Under the pieces are notes generated by a model. It did no database searches. It was not told the DNA's origin and saw only the letters and a list, made by a program, of their open reading frames with translations. Below are positions 26,246-33,939 of a stretch of 36,848 nt of DNA, piece after piece. How positions within the stretch are numbered: the first letter of the stretch is position 1; each line of letters opens with the position of its first letter. The stretch is from Gammaproteobacteria bacterium (GTDB lineage Bacteria > Pseudomonadota > Gammaproteobacteria > Pseudomonadales > Azotimanducaceae): the NCBI GenBank assembly GCA_003248125.1, contig QJXZ01000131.1:1-36848 (forward strand), read 5' to 3'. The position numbers and the translations under genes are program-made.

Positions 26246-27382
26246 ATGGCGGCACTCAACGAAGAACAAACTATGGTGAAGGACCAGGCCACGGCCTGGG
26301 TCAACGAGCAATCCCCGGTGCAGAAGTTCCGTGCACTGCGGGATTCCGGCAACCCTCGCGCGTTCGAACCGACGACATGGTCGGCGATGATCGAGATGGG
26401 GTGGAGCGGCATTCTCATCCCGGCGCAATACGGTGGTTCTGATCTCGGCTATCTCACATTCGGCGTGGTGCTCGAACAGCTGGGCCGTCAACTCACCGCC
26501 TCGCCGCTCTTTGCCTCGGCGTTGGTCGGTGCCTCGGCAGTGCTGTTGGGGGGCACGGAGGCGCAGAAGCAAAAGTTGTTGCCGAAGGTGGTCGATGGCT
26601 CGGAGATCCTCACGCTCGCGGTGGATGAGGGGCCGCGGCATGCGCCGGCGGCAACGGCGCTGGCTGCCGCCAAGTCGAATGGCGGGTTCACGCTCACCGG
26701 AGCGAAGCGCTTCGTCGTCGAGGGCATGAGTGCAACGACGTTCGTGGTCGCTGCACGCACGTCCGGCAAGCCAGGGAGCATGGACGGCATCACGTTGTTC
26801 ACGGTGCCTGCCGATGCAAAAGGCCTCGTACGCGAACGAATCGTGACGGTGGACAGCCGCGGCTACGCAAACGTCGAGTTCGATGGCGTTACGGTGGCGG
26901 CCGATGCCGTTCTCGGTGAGGTGGATCGCGGCGGTGTGCTACTCGAATCCGTATTGGATCGTGCCCGGGCAGGGCTCGCTGCCGAGATGATGGGCACGGC
27001 AGGGCAAGCCTTCGACATGACGCTCGAGTACCTGAAGACGCGCACACAATTTGGTGCCGTGATCGGTTCGTTTCAGGCACTCGGGCATCGCGCTGCGGGT
27101 CTCTTCACGAGCATGGAGCTTGCGCGATCGTGCGCGGAGGCTTCACTACAAGCGATCGATGCAGGTGCCGCCAACGTGCCCGAGTTGGTTTCGTTGGCGA
27201 AGTGCAAGGTCGGAGACTTCCTGCACGAGATGTCGAATCAGCTCATCCAGATCCACGGCGGCATCGGTATGACCGATGAGTTCGATGCCGGCTTCTATCT
27301 GAAGCGTGCACGAGTCGCGGAAGCGTTGTACGGCAATCAGGCGTTCCATCGTGACCGCTATGCGCGGCTGTTGGGTTTCTAG
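26246..27382 (+). CDS. Acyl-CoA dehydrogenase, subunit/paralogue 2
   Basis: 378 residues with AGGG-like sequence before ATG 26246. It shows the shorter ACAD type: EMGWSGILIPAQYGGSDLGY, TGAKRFVVEGMSATTFVVAA, and IQIHGGIGMTDEFDAGFYLK at the C-terminus. It has the N-terminal helical, middle beta and C-terminal helical regions, but the middle domain is more divergent than in the upstream paralogue. In heteromeric ACADs one subunit supplies most FAD and catalytic residues and the other is degenerate; which is which here cannot be decided by eye. Three bases separate it from the first gene. Confidence 0.92.
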   Translation: MAALNEEQTMVKDQATAWVNEQSPVQKFRALRDSGNPRAFEPTTWSAMIEMGWSGILIPAQYGGSDLGYLTFGVVLEQLGRQLTASPLFASALVGASAVLLGGTEAQKQKLLPKVVDGSEILTLAVDEGPRHAPAATALAAAKSNGGFTLTGAKRFVVEGMSATTFVVAARTSGKPGSMDGITLFTVPADAKGLVRERIVTVDSRGYANVEFDGVTVAADAVLGEVDRGGVLLESVLDRARAGLAAEMMGTAGQAFDMTLEYLKTRTQFGAVIGSFQALGHRAAGLFTSMELARSCAEASLQAIDAGAANVPELVSLAKCKVGDFLHEMSNQLIQIHGGIGMTDEFDAGFYLKRARVAEALYGNQAFHRDRYARLLGF

Positions 27383-27412
27383 AGTTCGCAGATGCCCGCT
27401 GCGCCGGTCGTC

Positions 27413-27856
27413 TTACGATGCGGTGCCGTTCGTATCCAATGTCACGACCACGAGTTTGCCGTTCAGCCAATCTGGCAGCCATTTCGGTACCGTTGGCCGT
27501 AAGCGGCTGAATACGTCCTCGACGTAGCGCGGATCATCGAGGACGACGAACGCACGTCCGGTGTGCGTCTCGCCGCGGATCAGCACCGACACCGCAGCCC
27601 CGCCGTCACGGAATTCGCGCCACCATAGGCCGTCGGCGCCGATGAAGACTTTGTTGCCTTCACGCAGGTAGTTCACCGGTATTGCACTGCCATCGGCGAA
27701 CGTGAGCAGCGCAACCCGTGCCGCGCGTGCGCCGGTCGGATTCGACCGCAGTTCTTCGACGACCTTCGGATTGGCCACTAGGCGGGCATGAAGGAGGTAA
27801 GCAACGGCCAAGAGCGCCAGCACCGCAATGACGGTGGCCAGTCCCTTCAAGATCAA
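27413..27856 (-). CDS. Membrane-anchored small beta-barrel protein (nitroreductase/DUF385-like)
   Basis: 147 residues from TTG 27856; GAGGAG lies eight bases upstream and no ATG or GTG fits better. An N-terminal membrane helix (GLATVIAVLALLAVAYLLHA) precedes a soluble domain with ARVALLTFADGSAIPVNYLR, WWREFRDGGAAVSVLIRG and AFVVLDDPRYVEDVFSRLRP, fitting the split-barrel flavin/deazaflavin family by strand pattern. The protein at 16591 has the same plan with a different sequence. Convergent with the acyl-CoA dehydrogenase pair. Confidence 0.6.
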   Translation of the reverse strand: MILKGLATVIAVLALLAVAYLLHARLVANPKVVEELRSNPTGARAARVALLTFADGSAIPVNYLREGNKVFIGADGLWWREFRDGGAAVSVLIRGETHTGRAFVVLDDPRYVEDVFSRLRPTVPKWLPDWLNGKLVVVTLDTNGTAS

Positions 27857-27949
27857 TGGGTTTCTCCTCGGGCGACTAGTCGATGCGATACAGTCTCGCA
27901 GATCGGCCTTTCGCGCTCCAAGTAGGGACGGCGCGTGCGGCTACGAGAT

Positions 27950-28999
27950 CTAGGCCGGGGGCTTGCGCAGCAAGCCGCGAATTACTGCTCGCTCTTCTTC
28001 GGTTACCACGTCGTCGGCGAGCGCGACCGCCTCGACGGCGCGCTGCAAATCCTGCATGCCTTCTTCGGAAGCCGAGGTCTGCAGCCAAGCTTGCGCTTGC
28101 GCCAATGCCAGGTCGACGATCAGATCGAGCTCGGCGCCGGAAAAGATCTTGCGCTGCGTGAGCGCCTCACGCATGGCGATGCGCTCCTCCGCATCCACCT
28201 TACCGTCGGCCAGAGCGACCTGTGCCAATGCCTGTCCGACGCTCATCATTCGGCCAAGGCGCGGCGCATCAATGTGCATCAGCTTCTTCAAGCCTTCGCT
28301 GGTGTCATGCATTAGTTGATCCACAGCCGGCACCAACTGACCGTCCTCGAGGTGTAGAATGCGATCGGCCTGATCGAGCACACGCTTGTCATGCGTGACC
28401 AGAATCACCGCGCTACCGGCGGCCGCGAACTCGCGAAATAGATCCATCACCATCTGCCCCGAGGTGCGGTCGAGCGAAGCGGTCGGCTCGTCGGCGAGAA
28501 TCAGCTTCGGCGATTGCACGAGCGCTCTCGCAATGCCGGCCCGTTGCTGTTGGCCGCCCGACAGTTGCGACGGTGGTTTGTGCAGGTGGTCGTCGAGGCC
28601 GACGCGTGCGGCAATCGATTGGATTCGTGCTGCGGCGTCGTCCGACTTGTGGCCGTCGCTGTGCTGCATGCCCATCTGGATGTTCTGAGCGAGCGAGAGT
28701 GCGGGGGCGAGGTTGTGCTGCTGAAAGATGAATCCCACTTGGCGCCGCAGTCGCTCGAGGTCACTCTCCTTGGCACCGATCAGTTGTCGATCGAGCACGC
28801 GAACGCTGCCTTTGTTGGCCGAGCGCAGCCCGCCGATGATCGTCAGCAGGGTACTCTTGCCTGAACCGGAGGGACCCGTCAGCACGGCCAATTCGCCCGA
28901 ACGGATCTCCAGCGTGATGTCCGTCAACACCCAGCGTTGGTGTGCGCCTTGGCCGTGGGCGAACGAGAGCTGCTCGACGTCTACCAAGGTATCCGGCAT
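27950..28999 (-). CDS. DevA/LolD-type ABC exporter ATPase fused to a TerB-like domain
   Basis: 349 residues from ATG 28999. Residues 1-225 are a LolD/MacB/DevA-type ATPase: Walker A GPSGSGKST (42-50), Q-loop FIFQQHN, signature LSGGQQQR (146-153), Walker B LILADEP and H-loop His203. Residues 250-349 form a separate helical domain with two acidic repeats, QVALADGKVDAEERIAMREA and VALADDVVTEEERAVIRGLL, the pattern of TerB/DjlA-like domains. DevA-type ATPases normally end near residue 235, so the extension is unusual. Its ATG overlaps the stop of the permease gene (TGATG). It powers export with the permease and the HlyD-like adaptor just upstream. Confidence 0.9.
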   Translation of the reverse strand: MPDTLVDVEQLSFAHGQGAHQRWVLTDITLEIRSGELAVLTGPSGSGKSTLLTIIGGLRSANKGSVRVLDRQLIGAKESDLERLRRQVGFIFQQHNLAPALSLAQNIQMGMQHSDGHKSDDAAARIQSIAARVGLDDHLHKPPSQLSGGQQQRAGIARALVQSPKLILADEPTASLDRTSGQMVMDLFREFAAAGSAVILVTHDKRVLDQADRILHLEDGQLVPAVDQLMHDTSEGLKKLMHIDAPRLGRMMSVGQALAQVALADGKVDAEERIAMREALTQRKIFSGAELDLIVDLALAQAQAWLQTSASEEGMQDLQRAVEAVALADDVVTEEERAVIRGLLRKPPA

Positions 29000-30153
29000 C
29001 AGAATACTTCCGCGGGATCTAGGCCGGCGAGCTTGCGGATCGCGAGCAGCCCAGAAAGGCAGCACATGACCGTCGTCATGACCAGCACGAATATGCCGCG
29101 TTCGAGCGTCATGGCAAGTGGCAGCTGTGTGGCTGCGGCAGCCTGGTCGTAAAGCAACTGCGCAAGTCCGAGCGCAGGTATGAAGCCGAGCACCGAGAGG
29201 ATCACTGCTTCTTTGAAGATCAGCCCGCGGAGGAATCCTTGGCTGTATCCGATCGCCTTCAACGTCGCGTACTCCGCCAAGTGCGTCTGCACGTCCGCGA
29301 ACAAGATCTGGTAGACGATGATGAGGCCAACGATGATGCCAATGACCGCGCCGAGCGTGAATACGTAGCCGATCGGCGTGCTGCCGCTCCAATAGTCGAC
29401 CTCGCGCTGTACGAATTGATTGCGAGTAAGAACGAGGACGTCTTGCGGAAGAAATGCTTGGATTTCGCGTAGCCCAGTTTCTTGGTCCACGTCAGGCGCC
29501 AGTGAGATCAGTCCCAGGTCGATTTCCCCTAGCCCACGCTCCGGGAAGATGCGTACGAAATTGAGGTCGGACGTGATGATCGAGCCGTCCACGCCGAACG
29601 AGGTGCCAAGGTCGTACAAGCCGATGATGGTCACCGAGCGATCGTTCAATTGCAGCGGCAGACGTTCTCCGGCCATCACGCGCTCGACGGCCGGCTGGAA
29701 CTCCTCGCGCGAGTAACGGTCCATGATCACGACGTCGGGTTTGGTGAGCTGCGATATCTGCGTGTCGACTCCCGGCAAGCGAATTACTTTGTGGGATGGG
29801 TCGATGCCGATCGCGAGCACCTTGCGATGCGTCTCCGGCGTTCCTTCGTAGTAGTAGCTCGCGAGAAACAGATACAGCGACGATACCGATTGCACTTGCT
29901 CGAGTCCGGCGACTTGCTGCAGCCGGCTGCGGGGGAAGCTGAACGCTCTGCCCACATAGGTAGTACGCGGGCTGATCATGACGAGGTCGTACTGCATGCC
30001 GTTGTGCAGTCGCACGGAGCTGTCGAACAACGCCTCGCGCAAGCCGAGCTGCATGAACACCAGCACGACCGCGAACGTAATGCCGCCAACCGCCGCGAGC
30101 AATTTCAGCTTGTCCTGAGAGAGCTGAAGCCATGCGTAGGGAACACCGCGCAT
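28999..30153 (-). CDS. devC: FtsX-family ABC permease (DevC/MacB-like)
   Basis: 384 residues with MacB-type topology: a first membrane helix at about 18-38 (LLAAVGGITFAVVLVFMQLG), a large periplasmic domain (about 40-255, RTTYVGRAFSFPRSRLQQVA, IDLGLISLAPDVDQETGLRE) and three C-terminal helices (VFTLGAVIGIIVGLIIVY, AVILSVLGFIPALGLAQL, GIFVLVMTTVMCCLSGLL). DevC permeases work with DevA ATPase and DevB adaptor; in cyanobacteria they export glycolipids. The substrate here is unknown. Its stop shares one base with the ATPase start, and it begins four bases after the adaptor gene ends, a tight three-gene operon. Confidence 0.9.
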   Translation of the reverse strand: MRGVPYAWLQLSQDKLKLLAAVGGITFAVVLVFMQLGLREALFDSSVRLHNGMQYDLVMISPRTTYVGRAFSFPRSRLQQVAGLEQVQSVSSLYLFLASYYYEGTPETHRKVLAIGIDPSHKVIRLPGVDTQISQLTKPDVVIMDRYSREEFQPAVERVMAGERLPLQLNDRSVTIIGLYDLGTSFGVDGSIITSDLNFVRIFPERGLGEIDLGLISLAPDVDQETGLREIQAFLPQDVLVLTRNQFVQREVDYWSGSTPIGYVFTLGAVIGIIVGLIIVYQILFADVQTHLAEYATLKAIGYSQGFLRGLIFKEAVILSVLGFIPALGLAQLLYDQAAAATQLPLAMTLERGIFVLVMTTVMCCLSGLLAIRKLAGLDPAEVF

Positions 30154-30157
30154 GCAA

Positions 30158-30925
30158 TCAGCCTCCGAACTCGACGTCCACCTGGAGATTGGTCAGGTTC
30201 GTCACTCGTTCAGGCTCATCGAGCAGGATGAACACTTCAACCACGCGCGAATCGGTGCGCGCAACCGGATCTAAGCCGAGTACGTCGTTCTTGCCGATCA
30301 CTTTGCCGATCCGCTCGACGCGACCGCGAATCGGTTCTGCCAGCGCGGGACTGACGGCAACTGCCGGCTGGCCGACGGTCACTCCGGCGATGTCGGTCTC
30401 GTAGACCTCTGCGACCACGTACATTTTGCCGGTCTGCCCGAGCTCCAACAGCCCTTGCTCACCGATGCGCTCACCTTCGCGCGCATGAATGACGAGCACT
30501 TCGCCGGCGACCGGGGCCTTGATGCTGGCGCGGTCCAACTGTGCCCGCGCCGCGACCAATTCCGCTTTACCCATTTCGACGTCACGTTGCGCTTCGTCGA
30601 TGGCCGCCTCGGATTGGAAGGAACTCTTGCGCAGGGCTTGCTGCCGCTTCAACACGCGCTCGGCGTGATCGAGCGCAATTTGAGATCGTTCCACAGCGGC
30701 CCTGTGGATGCCGTAGGTATCGAGCCGCGCGAGGGGCTGGCCCTTGTCGACGTGGTCGCCTTCTTCGACCAGTAGTTGCGACACCACGGCGAGCTCGGAA
30801 GGGCCGGCCAACTGGTACACACCGTTTTGGGGTTCGATTCTGCCTAGGCTCGACACCTGCCTGGCGTCGGCGGCGCTGGCGATGATCAGTGCGATGGCCG
30901 CAGCCGTGCGTATCCACGGGTTCAT
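30158..30925 (-). CDS. devB: HlyD/DevB-like periplasmic adaptor (membrane-fusion protein)
   Basis: 255 residues from ATG 30925, with GGGAGGGGGG upstream. A signal peptide (NPWIRTAAAIALIIASAADA) precedes a lipoyl-type half (VSQLLVEEGDHVDKGQPLAR), a helical hairpin (about 80-130, HAERVLKRQQALRKSSFQSE) and the second lipoyl/beta-barrel half (APVAGEVLVIHAREGERIGE, MYVVAEVYETDIAGVTVGQ). This is the usual DevB/HlyD plan that links an inner-membrane ABC exporter to an outer-membrane channel such as TolC, which is not in this window. It is the first gene of the exporter operon and is divergent from the patatin gene. Confidence 0.92.
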   Translation of the reverse strand: MNPWIRTAAAIALIIASAADARQVSSLGRIEPQNGVYQLAGPSELAVVSQLLVEEGDHVDKGQPLARLDTYGIHRAAVERSQIALDHAERVLKRQQALRKSSFQSEAAIDEAQRDVEMGKAELVAARAQLDRASIKAPVAGEVLVIHAREGERIGEQGLLELGQTGKMYVVAEVYETDIAGVTVGQPAVAVSPALAEPIRGRVERIGKVIGKNDVLGLDPVARTDSRVVEVFILLDEPERVTNLTNLQVDVEFGG

Positions 30926-30950
30926 GATCACCCCCCTCCCCAAGGTGTTC

Positions 30951-30979
30951 GTGAACGTCGCCCGAGTGTACCCTAAAAT
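30951..30979 (+). promoter_or_regulatory. Possible promoter of the patatin operon
   Basis: TAAAAT (30974-30979) is a good -10 box; the -35 at 17 bases, GTGAAC (30951-30956), matches poorly. Transcription would begin near 30986, only seven bases before ATG 30993, which would suit a start at TTG 31011 (with AGGGGGGAAAAGG upstream) better. The 67-base divergent gap must also hold the exporter promoter. Confidence 0.3.
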
Positions 30980-30992
30980 CTCCGAGGCGCAG

Positions 30993-32015
30993 ATGAGGGG
31001 GGAAAAGGCCTTGTCTGAGAAAGGTCCAATATTCATTTTGAGCATCGATGGCGGCGGGTCGCGGGGCGTCATACCCGCCAACGTCCTCTATTACATGGAA
31101 CACCACTCGAAGATCGCGGTGCGCGATACCTTCGATTTCTTCGCGGGTGTAAGCACGGGTGCGATGGTTGCGGCGTTCATCGCGCGCAATGCAGGCTCTA
31201 TGGAGGAGTTGGCCACGCATAGCTATTCGTCCGCGAATCTATCGCGGATCATGGACAAGTCGGTCTGGGACAAGATGTTGGGCCGCATGCAGAATCAACC
31301 GAAGTACGACGGCACCAACAAACGCGCCTATGTCGAGCTGTTGACCGAAGGTACCCGCATCAACGACATCGCCGACAAGCACCTTCTCATACTCGCCTAC
31401 GACTTCATCAACCGCGAGCTCGTGACCTTCAAGAACAACCGCGGCCACGATGCAGCCTACAACCCGAGCCTCACGGAAGTGTGCGACGCAGCCACTGCGG
31501 CGCCGACGTTGTATCCGACGGTATCGACTTCGGCGCCAAAGCGACGTTGGTTGATCGACGGTGCTCTGGCGACCAATGATCCAAGTCTGTGCGCCATTAC
31601 GGAATCGTTGGCATTGGGGTACTCGTTGGACGACATCTGGATGGTTTCGCTCGGGACCGGTCATCCGGTTCGCGATCTGAGTCAGGAAGATCGTGACGTC
31701 ATTGGTGAGGCGTCGCGCGATTGGGGCATTGTGGGTTGGCTTGCGAACGGTCTTCTGGACCACATGATGAGTGCTAGCTCGAGTGTCAGTTCGCACCAGT
31801 GCGCGCAGCTGCTCGGTGATCGGTACATGCGCATCAACGGTGATCTACCGCGAAAATTGATGCAGCTCGACAACACCACCGAGGTGCGGGTCGAGGATTT
31901 GCAGGCCTTTGCTTTCCAATGGTTCGAGCAAGCCCAGCAGCCGCTCCGCGAGCTGTGCGCGCGGGTCGGCGAGGCGCGTCAGTCGCGCTCGACGCCTGCG
32001 ATCGCCGGTCGATAG
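30993..32015 (+). CDS. Patatin-like phospholipase
   Basis: 340 residues from ATG 30993 (GAGG five bases upstream; TTG 31011 with a purine-rich site is an alternative start). Patatin family with all key parts: oxyanion loop DGGGSRG (19-25), nucleophile GVSTG (52-56, Ser54) and the dyad Asp in DGA (Asp189). It would cleave acyl chains from phospholipids or related lipids; no signal peptide is seen, so it is probably cytoplasmic. Its reading direction is opposite to the DevBCA-like exporter, and two hydrolase/unknown genes follow in the same direction, the first 11 bases away. Confidence 0.93.
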   Translation: MRGEKALSEKGPIFILSIDGGGSRGVIPANVLYYMEHHSKIAVRDTFDFFAGVSTGAMVAAFIARNAGSMEELATHSYSSANLSRIMDKSVWDKMLGRMQNQPKYDGTNKRAYVELLTEGTRINDIADKHLLILAYDFINRELVTFKNNRGHDAAYNPSLTEVCDAATAAPTLYPTVSTSAPKRRWLIDGALATNDPSLCAITESLALGYSLDDIWMVSLGTGHPVRDLSQEDRDVIGEASRDWGIVGWLANGLLDHMMSASSSVSSHQCAQLLGDRYMRINGDLPRKLMQLDNTTEVRVEDLQAFAFQWFEQAQQPLRELCARVGEARQSRSTPAIAGR

Positions 32016-32025
32016 TCGCTTGGCG

Positions 32026-32871
32026 GTGTCGATCGTCGAGGCTGGCGGATGGCGGTTTTCGGCCCATGTCGATGGCCCGCGAAACGGTGCGCTCGTGCTG
32101 TTCCTGCACGGCTTTCCACAGACACGGTTTACCTGGCGCGCCGAAGTGCCAGCCGTCGCGGCGGCTGGTTTTCATGCATGCGCACCCGATCAGCGCGGCT
32201 ACTCCGCAGGGGCGCGCCCCCCGTCCGCAGACGATTACCGGGTCGAGCACTTGGCTGGCGATGTTCTGGCGATTGCCGACGCCTTGGGTGCCGATCGATT
32301 TCACTTGGTGGGACACGACTGGGGTGGTCAAGTCGCTTGGGTGACGGCGGCTTTGCATCCTCACCGCGTACGCAGTCTCGCCGTGATATCACGGCCGCAT
32401 CCTGCGGCGTTCGCGGCCGCGATGCGTAGCGACAGTCGGCAATCGGTCCGATCCGGGCATCACCAACGTTTCTTGCGCCCCGAAGCGACCGACGAACTGT
32501 TGGCGAACGATGCGTCTCGGCTCTGTCGGATCTACCGTGATTCCGGTGTCCCGGACGATGCTGCGGCTGCCTACTTGGCCACACTCGCACGGCGTGATGC
32601 GCTCGACGCGGCGCTCAATTGGTACCGGGCCGCGGTACGCTCCGAGATCAAGGCGCACGAAGTGCCGGCGGTCAAAGCCCCGACGCTTTACGTTTGGGGC
32701 GACCATGACGTCACGGTCGGCCGCGCCGCCGCCGAAGGTACCGCAGCGATGGTGGAGGCACCATACCGCTTCGTCGAGTTACCGGGCGTCGGCCACTTCG
32801 TGACCGACCAAGTGCCTGCGGCATTTGCGCCTTTGCTGCTCGAGCATTTGCAGAGTCATCCCGTTTCATGA
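32026..32871 (+). CDS. Alpha/beta hydrolase, Asp nucleophile (epoxide hydrolase-like)
   Basis: About 281 residues from GTG 32026; TTG 32020 is equally possible since neither has a clear ribosome-binding site and translation may be coupled to the patatin stop at 32015. The motif HGFPQTRFTW (28-37) and nucleophile elbow GHDWGG (96-101, Asp98) are typical of soluble epoxide hydrolases and haloalkane dehalogenases, in which Asp attacks the substrate. The His is in GVGHFVTDQVP, and the acid near LYVWGDHDVTV. Stop and next start overlap by four bases (ATGA, 32868-32871). Confidence 0.88.
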   Translation: MSIVEAGGWRFSAHVDGPRNGALVLFLHGFPQTRFTWRAEVPAVAAAGFHACAPDQRGYSAGARPPSADDYRVEHLAGDVLAIADALGADRFHLVGHDWGGQVAWVTAALHPHRVRSLAVISRPHPAAFAAAMRSDSRQSVRSGHHQRFLRPEATDELLANDASRLCRIYRDSGVPDDAAAAYLATLARRDALDAALNWYRAAVRSEIKAHEVPAVKAPTLYVWGDHDVTVGRAAAEGTAAMVEAPYRFVELPGVGHFVTDQVPAAFAPLLLEHLQSHPVS

Positions 32872-33914
32872 CCGAGCACGTGGCGGCGATCCGCGCGCAG
32901 GCGCACATCCACCATGCCTACTTGCTCGGCCTCGAGCTCATGATCGCGACGCGCAAAGGCGCTGCGATCATGGGCGATTGGATGTTTCGGCTGTTCCGCC
33001 GTCAGCATCTGGAGAAATTTGCGTCGAGCTTCACCAAGCTCGGCCTCGATGGGCTACCGCACGCAGTCGCGTGCGCTCAGTATCACGTGCTCTCGAACAG
33101 CATTGGCGGCGTGCCGGTGGAGTACATGCCGGAGCGCGACGACAAAGCCTGGGTGCGGTTCCGCTATCCGCGGTGGATGTATCACGGTGCGACGATTTGC
33201 GGGGTGCCGGTCGAGGTGAGTCGAGGCTTTCTGAATGGCTGGTATGCGCACAACGGCGTATCGCTCGGCAATCCGCGGTTGGGGTTCGTGTGCGTCTCCG
33301 AAGACATGACCGGCGAGTTCGGTTTGTGCGGGTACTTTCGGGAATTCGACCGTGATCTCGAACCACATGAGAGGCTGCAGTTCGCGCACGGCGAGTTGCC
33401 GCCTGCCTTCGACGCAGCAGTCCAGCCGCGGCCACCCGAAGCCGAGTGGGATGCCTTGCGGCTCGAGAAAGCGAATCGCAACTACGCGCTAGAATACGTA
33501 CGCAACGGTGTCTGTGAGTTGGCGAGTGTCATCGGTACCGAGGACACCCGGATGCTCGGCGGTCTGGCCGCACGATTGATCGGTCTTCAATACTTTGCAG
33601 AGACAGCGGCGATGGTGGATGCCCGCGACGGTGATGAGCACGATGCCGCTACCTATCTCGCGCGTATGTTCACGGGAATGGGTGATCGCGCTGTCGTCGA
33701 GCGTTGCGGGCATGGCGCAACAGTGCGACAGGAGGACCTGCGCGTGGTGCGGGGACTGCAAGGCAACGAGCGTGAACTCGTGCTGCATTGCTGGGGCGAG
33801 CTCTGGCGCGGCACCATGAGCGCTCAACGTTCGATCAAGACGCTCACCTTCGAGCGCGAGGAGCATGCCCTGGTGTGGCACGTGTCGGCGCGCGAGGATG
33901 GCGGCGTATCATGA
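32868..33914 (+). CDS. Conserved protein of unknown function
   Basis: 348 residues starting at the ATG that overlaps the hydrolase stop. It is mainly globular without signal peptide or membrane helix. Features include a His-rich start (HIHHAYLLG), ARDD-like VEYMPERDDKAWVRFRYPRW (about 84-103), GWYAHNGVSLGNPRLGFVC and YFREFDRDLEPHERLQFAHG. I do not recognise a named family with confidence; a weak resemblance to amino-thiazoline hydrolase-like proteins is too uncertain to name. Conservation of aromatic and His/Asp residues suggests an enzyme. Probably co-translated with the epoxide-hydrolase-like gene and co-transcribed with the patatin. Confidence 0.75.
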   Translation: MTEHVAAIRAQAHIHHAYLLGLELMIATRKGAAIMGDWMFRLFRRQHLEKFASSFTKLGLDGLPHAVACAQYHVLSNSIGGVPVEYMPERDDKAWVRFRYPRWMYHGATICGVPVEVSRGFLNGWYAHNGVSLGNPRLGFVCVSEDMTGEFGLCGYFREFDRDLEPHERLQFAHGELPPAFDAAVQPRPPEAEWDALRLEKANRNYALEYVRNGVCELASVIGTEDTRMLGGLAARLIGLQYFAETAAMVDARDGDEHDAATYLARMFTGMGDRAVVERCGHGATVRQEDLRVVRGLQGNERELVLHCWGELWRGTMSAQRSIKTLTFEREEHALVWHVSAREDGGVS

Positions 33915-33939
33915 GCTTGCCATTCGAAGGAGGAAGAGA

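Noticed and set aside
30993..32015. Patatin as a CBASS effector
   Set aside because: No CD-NTase, E1/E2 or other CBASS gene is nearby; the neighbours are hydrolases and an exporter.
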